DNA of 7,378 nt. Origin: JBGOUV01 sp041477815. Lineage in GTDB: Bacteria; Acidobacteriota; Terriglobia; Bryobacterales; JACQDG01. The notes beneath the pieces were generated by a model. That model was given only the letters and a program-made list of their open reading frames with translations. It was not told the origin of the DNA and ran no database searches. Location: NCBI GenBank assembly GCA_041477815.1, contig JBGOUV010000357.1:1-7378 (forward strand), given 5' to 3'. Shown in pieces: positions 6,026-7,378 of the stretch. Every line of letters begins with the position of its first letter. The stretch's first letter is position 1. Position numbers and translations under genes: made by a program.

Positions 6026-7222
6026 CTACGCGCCTTGGAAGAGGTCCCGGATCCGGCGGGCGACCACCTTTTCATCCCCCGGGTCGCCCATAATCATGGT
6101 GAGATAAAACCCCTGGCGCTCGTGCGCGAGCACGGCAATCCGGGGATCGCCGTCCAGGAGCTTGCGCATGCACTCCCGGGTGGTCATGCCGACCGCCTTC
6201 TCGTCCCACTGGACGAACACGCGCGGGATCTTCCGGACCCGCTCATACGGCATGTACCCGACCGTCAGGCCACGAACCTTCTTGAGCGCGCCGAGCAGGT
6301 ACTCGCACTGCTCGCGGTACTGGCGGTCGAGCGCGGCGAAGTCCAGCCGGGAATACTTCTCGGCGGCCAGCCAGACCCCGACGATCTCCTCGCGCCCGAC
6401 CTTGAAGGGACGCCCCTGGGAGTCGGAGTTGGGGCTGGCGTTCTTCATGGCGGCGGCGACGAGGTCCCGGCGCCCGGCCAGGATGCCCGAGCACTGCGGG
6501 CCGCGCAGATGCTTGCCGCCGCTGATGGCGATCAGGTCCGGACCGGCGGCCGCCACTTTGCGGAGGTTCTCCCACGGCGGGAGCATGTTCGCAGCGTCCA
6601 CCAGGACCGAAAAGCCCGCCTGGCGCCCCACGGCGACGCACTCCTCGAGCGAGAGCGGTTCTTTCTCCCAGGTCCAGTCACCAGTGGTGCCGCCCAGGTA
6701 ATACATCATGGCCGTCTGGGGCGAGGCGGCGGCGACAAGCTGCTCGCGCGTCTCCACCTCGATGATCTTGACTCCGGCGCTGCGCACCGCGTGGTCGTAG
6801 CCGTTGCGGTGGATCTTCTGGATGATCACCTCGGTCTTCAGGCCGTCGAGATTGGGAAGCTGCCGGACGCGCTTGACGTCGGGACCGGTCAGGCACGCGT
6901 AGGTGCCCAGCGCAATGGCCCCGGCGGCGCCGGTGGTAACCATGGCGGCCTCGGCGCCGATCAGCTTAGCCAGCCGCTCCCCGACTTTCTCCTGCAACTC
7001 TTCGAGCAGGACGAAGTGACGCGAGGCCTCGGCCATGGCCGCGTCCAGCTCGGGCCACTTCTTCGAGGCGCCCAGCACGGTGTGGGTGCCGCGGCAGTTG
7101 ATGACCGGGCGGATGCCCAGGTCCTGATAGACGCCGCCGCTCGACCGCGTAGTGCGGGCGGCCCGCACCGGCAGCGCCGAGAGCAGCGATCCCTTGATGA
7201 GATTCCGTCGGGTGGTAGGCAT
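6026..7222 (-). CDS. Tat-leader SelA-like PLP-dependent enzyme
   Basis: The 398-residue protein opens with MPTTRRNLIKGSLLSAL, a canonical twin-arginine motif (TRRNLIK) followed by a short hydrophobic stretch, so export of the folded holoenzyme is predicted. The rest is a fold-type I PLP enzyme of the SelA-like group. A glycine-rich cofactor-phosphate loop TTGAAGAI (96-103), the pyridine-nitrogen aspartate D209 in LVDAAN and the likely Schiff-base lysine K237 in SGGKHLRGPQCSG are all present. SelA proper uses seryl-tRNA(Sec), is larger (about 460 residues) and has an N-terminal domain absent here. No selenocysteine genes are nearby. Annotated relatives of this shorter type include D-glucosaminate-6-phosphate ammonia-lyase-like enzymes acting on amino acids or amino sugars; the substrate is not determinable. 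The ATG at 7222 has no Shine-Dalgarno but has TATAAT exactly six bases upstream. It is divergent from the AtuA-like gene and 15 bases ahead of the 6010 gene. Confidence 0.9.
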   Translation of the reverse strand: MPTTRRNLIKGSLLSALPVRAARTTRSSGGVYQDLGIRPVINCRGTHTVLGASKKWPELDAAMAEASRHFVLLEELQEKVGERLAKLIGAEAAMVTTGAAGAIALGTYACLTGPDVKRVRQLPNLDGLKTEVIIQKIHRNGYDHAVRSAGVKIIEVETREQLVAAASPQTAMMYYLGGTTGDWTWEKEPLSLEECVAVGRQAGFSVLVDAANMLPPWENLRKVAAAGPDLIAISGGKHLRGPQCSGILAGRRDLVAAAMKNASPNSDSQGRPFKVGREEIVGVWLAAEKYSRLDFAALDRQYREQCEYLLGALKKVRGLTVGYMPYERVRKIPRVFVQWDEKAVGMTTRECMRKLLDGDPRIAVLAHERQGFYLTMIMGDPGDEKVVARRIRDLFQGA

Positions 7223-7228
7223 GGAGTG

Positions 7229-7234
7229 ATTATA
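7229..7234 (-). promoter_or_regulatory. Consensus -10 for a leaderless SelA-like mRNA
   Basis: On the minus strand this is a perfect TATAAT, followed by CACTCC and the ATG at 7222. Transcription would begin at or next to the start codon. No purine-rich Shine-Dalgarno is present and no -35 match lies 17 bases upstream. Confidence 0.6.
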
Positions 7235-7236
7235 CT
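7231..7236 (+). promoter_or_regulatory. -10 for a leaderless AtuA-like mRNA
   Basis: TATACT (five of six to consensus) is followed by GGTTCC and the ATG at 7243, again a 6-base gap without a Shine-Dalgarno. It shares TATA (7231-7234) with the minus-strand TATAAT. The 8-base core lies exactly mid-gap, with six bases on each side. Confidence 0.5.
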
Positions 7237-7242
7237 GGTTCC

Positions 7243-7378
7243 ATGAAGGTCCCGCTCAGCCGCCTGGCCCACGCCCGCTCGGGTGACAAGGGCGATACGG
7301 CCAACATCGGCGTCATCGCGCGGGAGGACCGCTACTACCCGATCCTCGCGCGCGAGGTGACGGCCGACCGGGTCAAGC
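7243..7378 (+). CDS. AtuA-like small ferredoxin-fold-type protein, 5' part only
   Basis: The frame is open from ATG 7243 to the window edge (45 codons). The protein starts MKVPLSRLAHARSGDKGDTANIGVIAR, and residues 12-27 match the hallmark RSGDKGDtaNIGVIAR of the small AtuA-like domain. That domain either follows the large AtuA/DUF1446 domain or is encoded separately as a protein of about 100-110 residues. AtuA belongs to acyclic terpene (citronellol/geraniol) degradation in Pseudomonas, but the small domain occurs far more widely, often near acyl-CoA metabolism genes, so the pathway is open. The expected large partner would lie beyond the right edge. The start is supported by the motif's position and by the leaderless-type TATACT six bases upstream. 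Family assignment is confident; the specific role is not. Confidence 0.85.
   Translation, partial: MKVPLSRLAHARSGDKGDTANIGVIAREDRYYPILAREVTADRVK

Noticed and set aside
6026..7222. True SelA (seryl-tRNA selenium transferase)
   Set aside because: The protein is shorter, lacks the SelA N-terminal domain, carries a Tat leader and has no selB, selD or selC-like neighbour in the window.
4643..7246. An 867-codon open frame on the plus strand antisense to three minus-strand genes
   Set aside because: Its translation is rich in R, G, H, L and A with no recognisable domain, and it lies opposite genes with clear motifs (Tat leader, PLP lysine, signal peptides). Long antisense frames are common in high-GC DNA.

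Overview
The window is GC-rich, densely coded bacterial DNA with seven protein genes plus one truncated at each end and no intergenic stretch over about 110 bases. I saw no rRNA, tRNA, CRISPR array or insertion sequence. The mix of a cdaA-cdaR-glmM operon, several secreted proteins of types I associate with Acidobacteriota, and a Tat-signal SelA-like PLP enzyme suggests an Acidobacteriota member, perhaps Bryobacterales/Solibacter-like. That placement is an inference from protein style, not a database result.

Layout. Positions 1-237 (minus) hold the start of a Pro/Ala-rich, single-anchor protein preceded by a near-perfect Shine-Dalgarno. Positions 345-1148 (minus) encode a secreted Asp-box/YCF48-like protein. 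It is divergent from a plus-strand operon at 1172-3998: cdaA (diadenylate cyclase), cdaR (YbbR-domain regulator) and glmM (phosphoglucosamine mutase). The three operon genes overlap by 1-4 bases and should be translationally coupled. They join c-di-AMP synthesis to the first committed steps of peptidoglycan precursor supply. glmM runs into, and overlaps by 26 bases, a convergent minus-strand gene (3973-4854).

The second half is a minus-strand series read from right to left. It comprises a Tat-leader SelA-like PLP enzyme (7222-6026), a secreted protein with a proline-rich linker and tail (6010-4934), and a probably exported two-domain protein of unknown function (4854-3973). At the right edge a plus-strand AtuA-like small protein (from 7243) diverges from the SelA-like gene.

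The most interesting signal is regulatory. Three start codons (7222 minus, 7243 plus, 6010 minus) each have a -10-like hexamer ending exactly 6 bases upstream and no usable Shine-Dalgarno, the geometry expected for leaderless mRNAs. Two of these -10 elements share one TATA core in a 20-base divergent gap, making a compact symmetric bidirectional promoter. Another start (4854 minus) has its likely Shine-Dalgarno inside a perfect 7-bp hairpin. No entirely new multi-gene system can be claimed from sequence alone.
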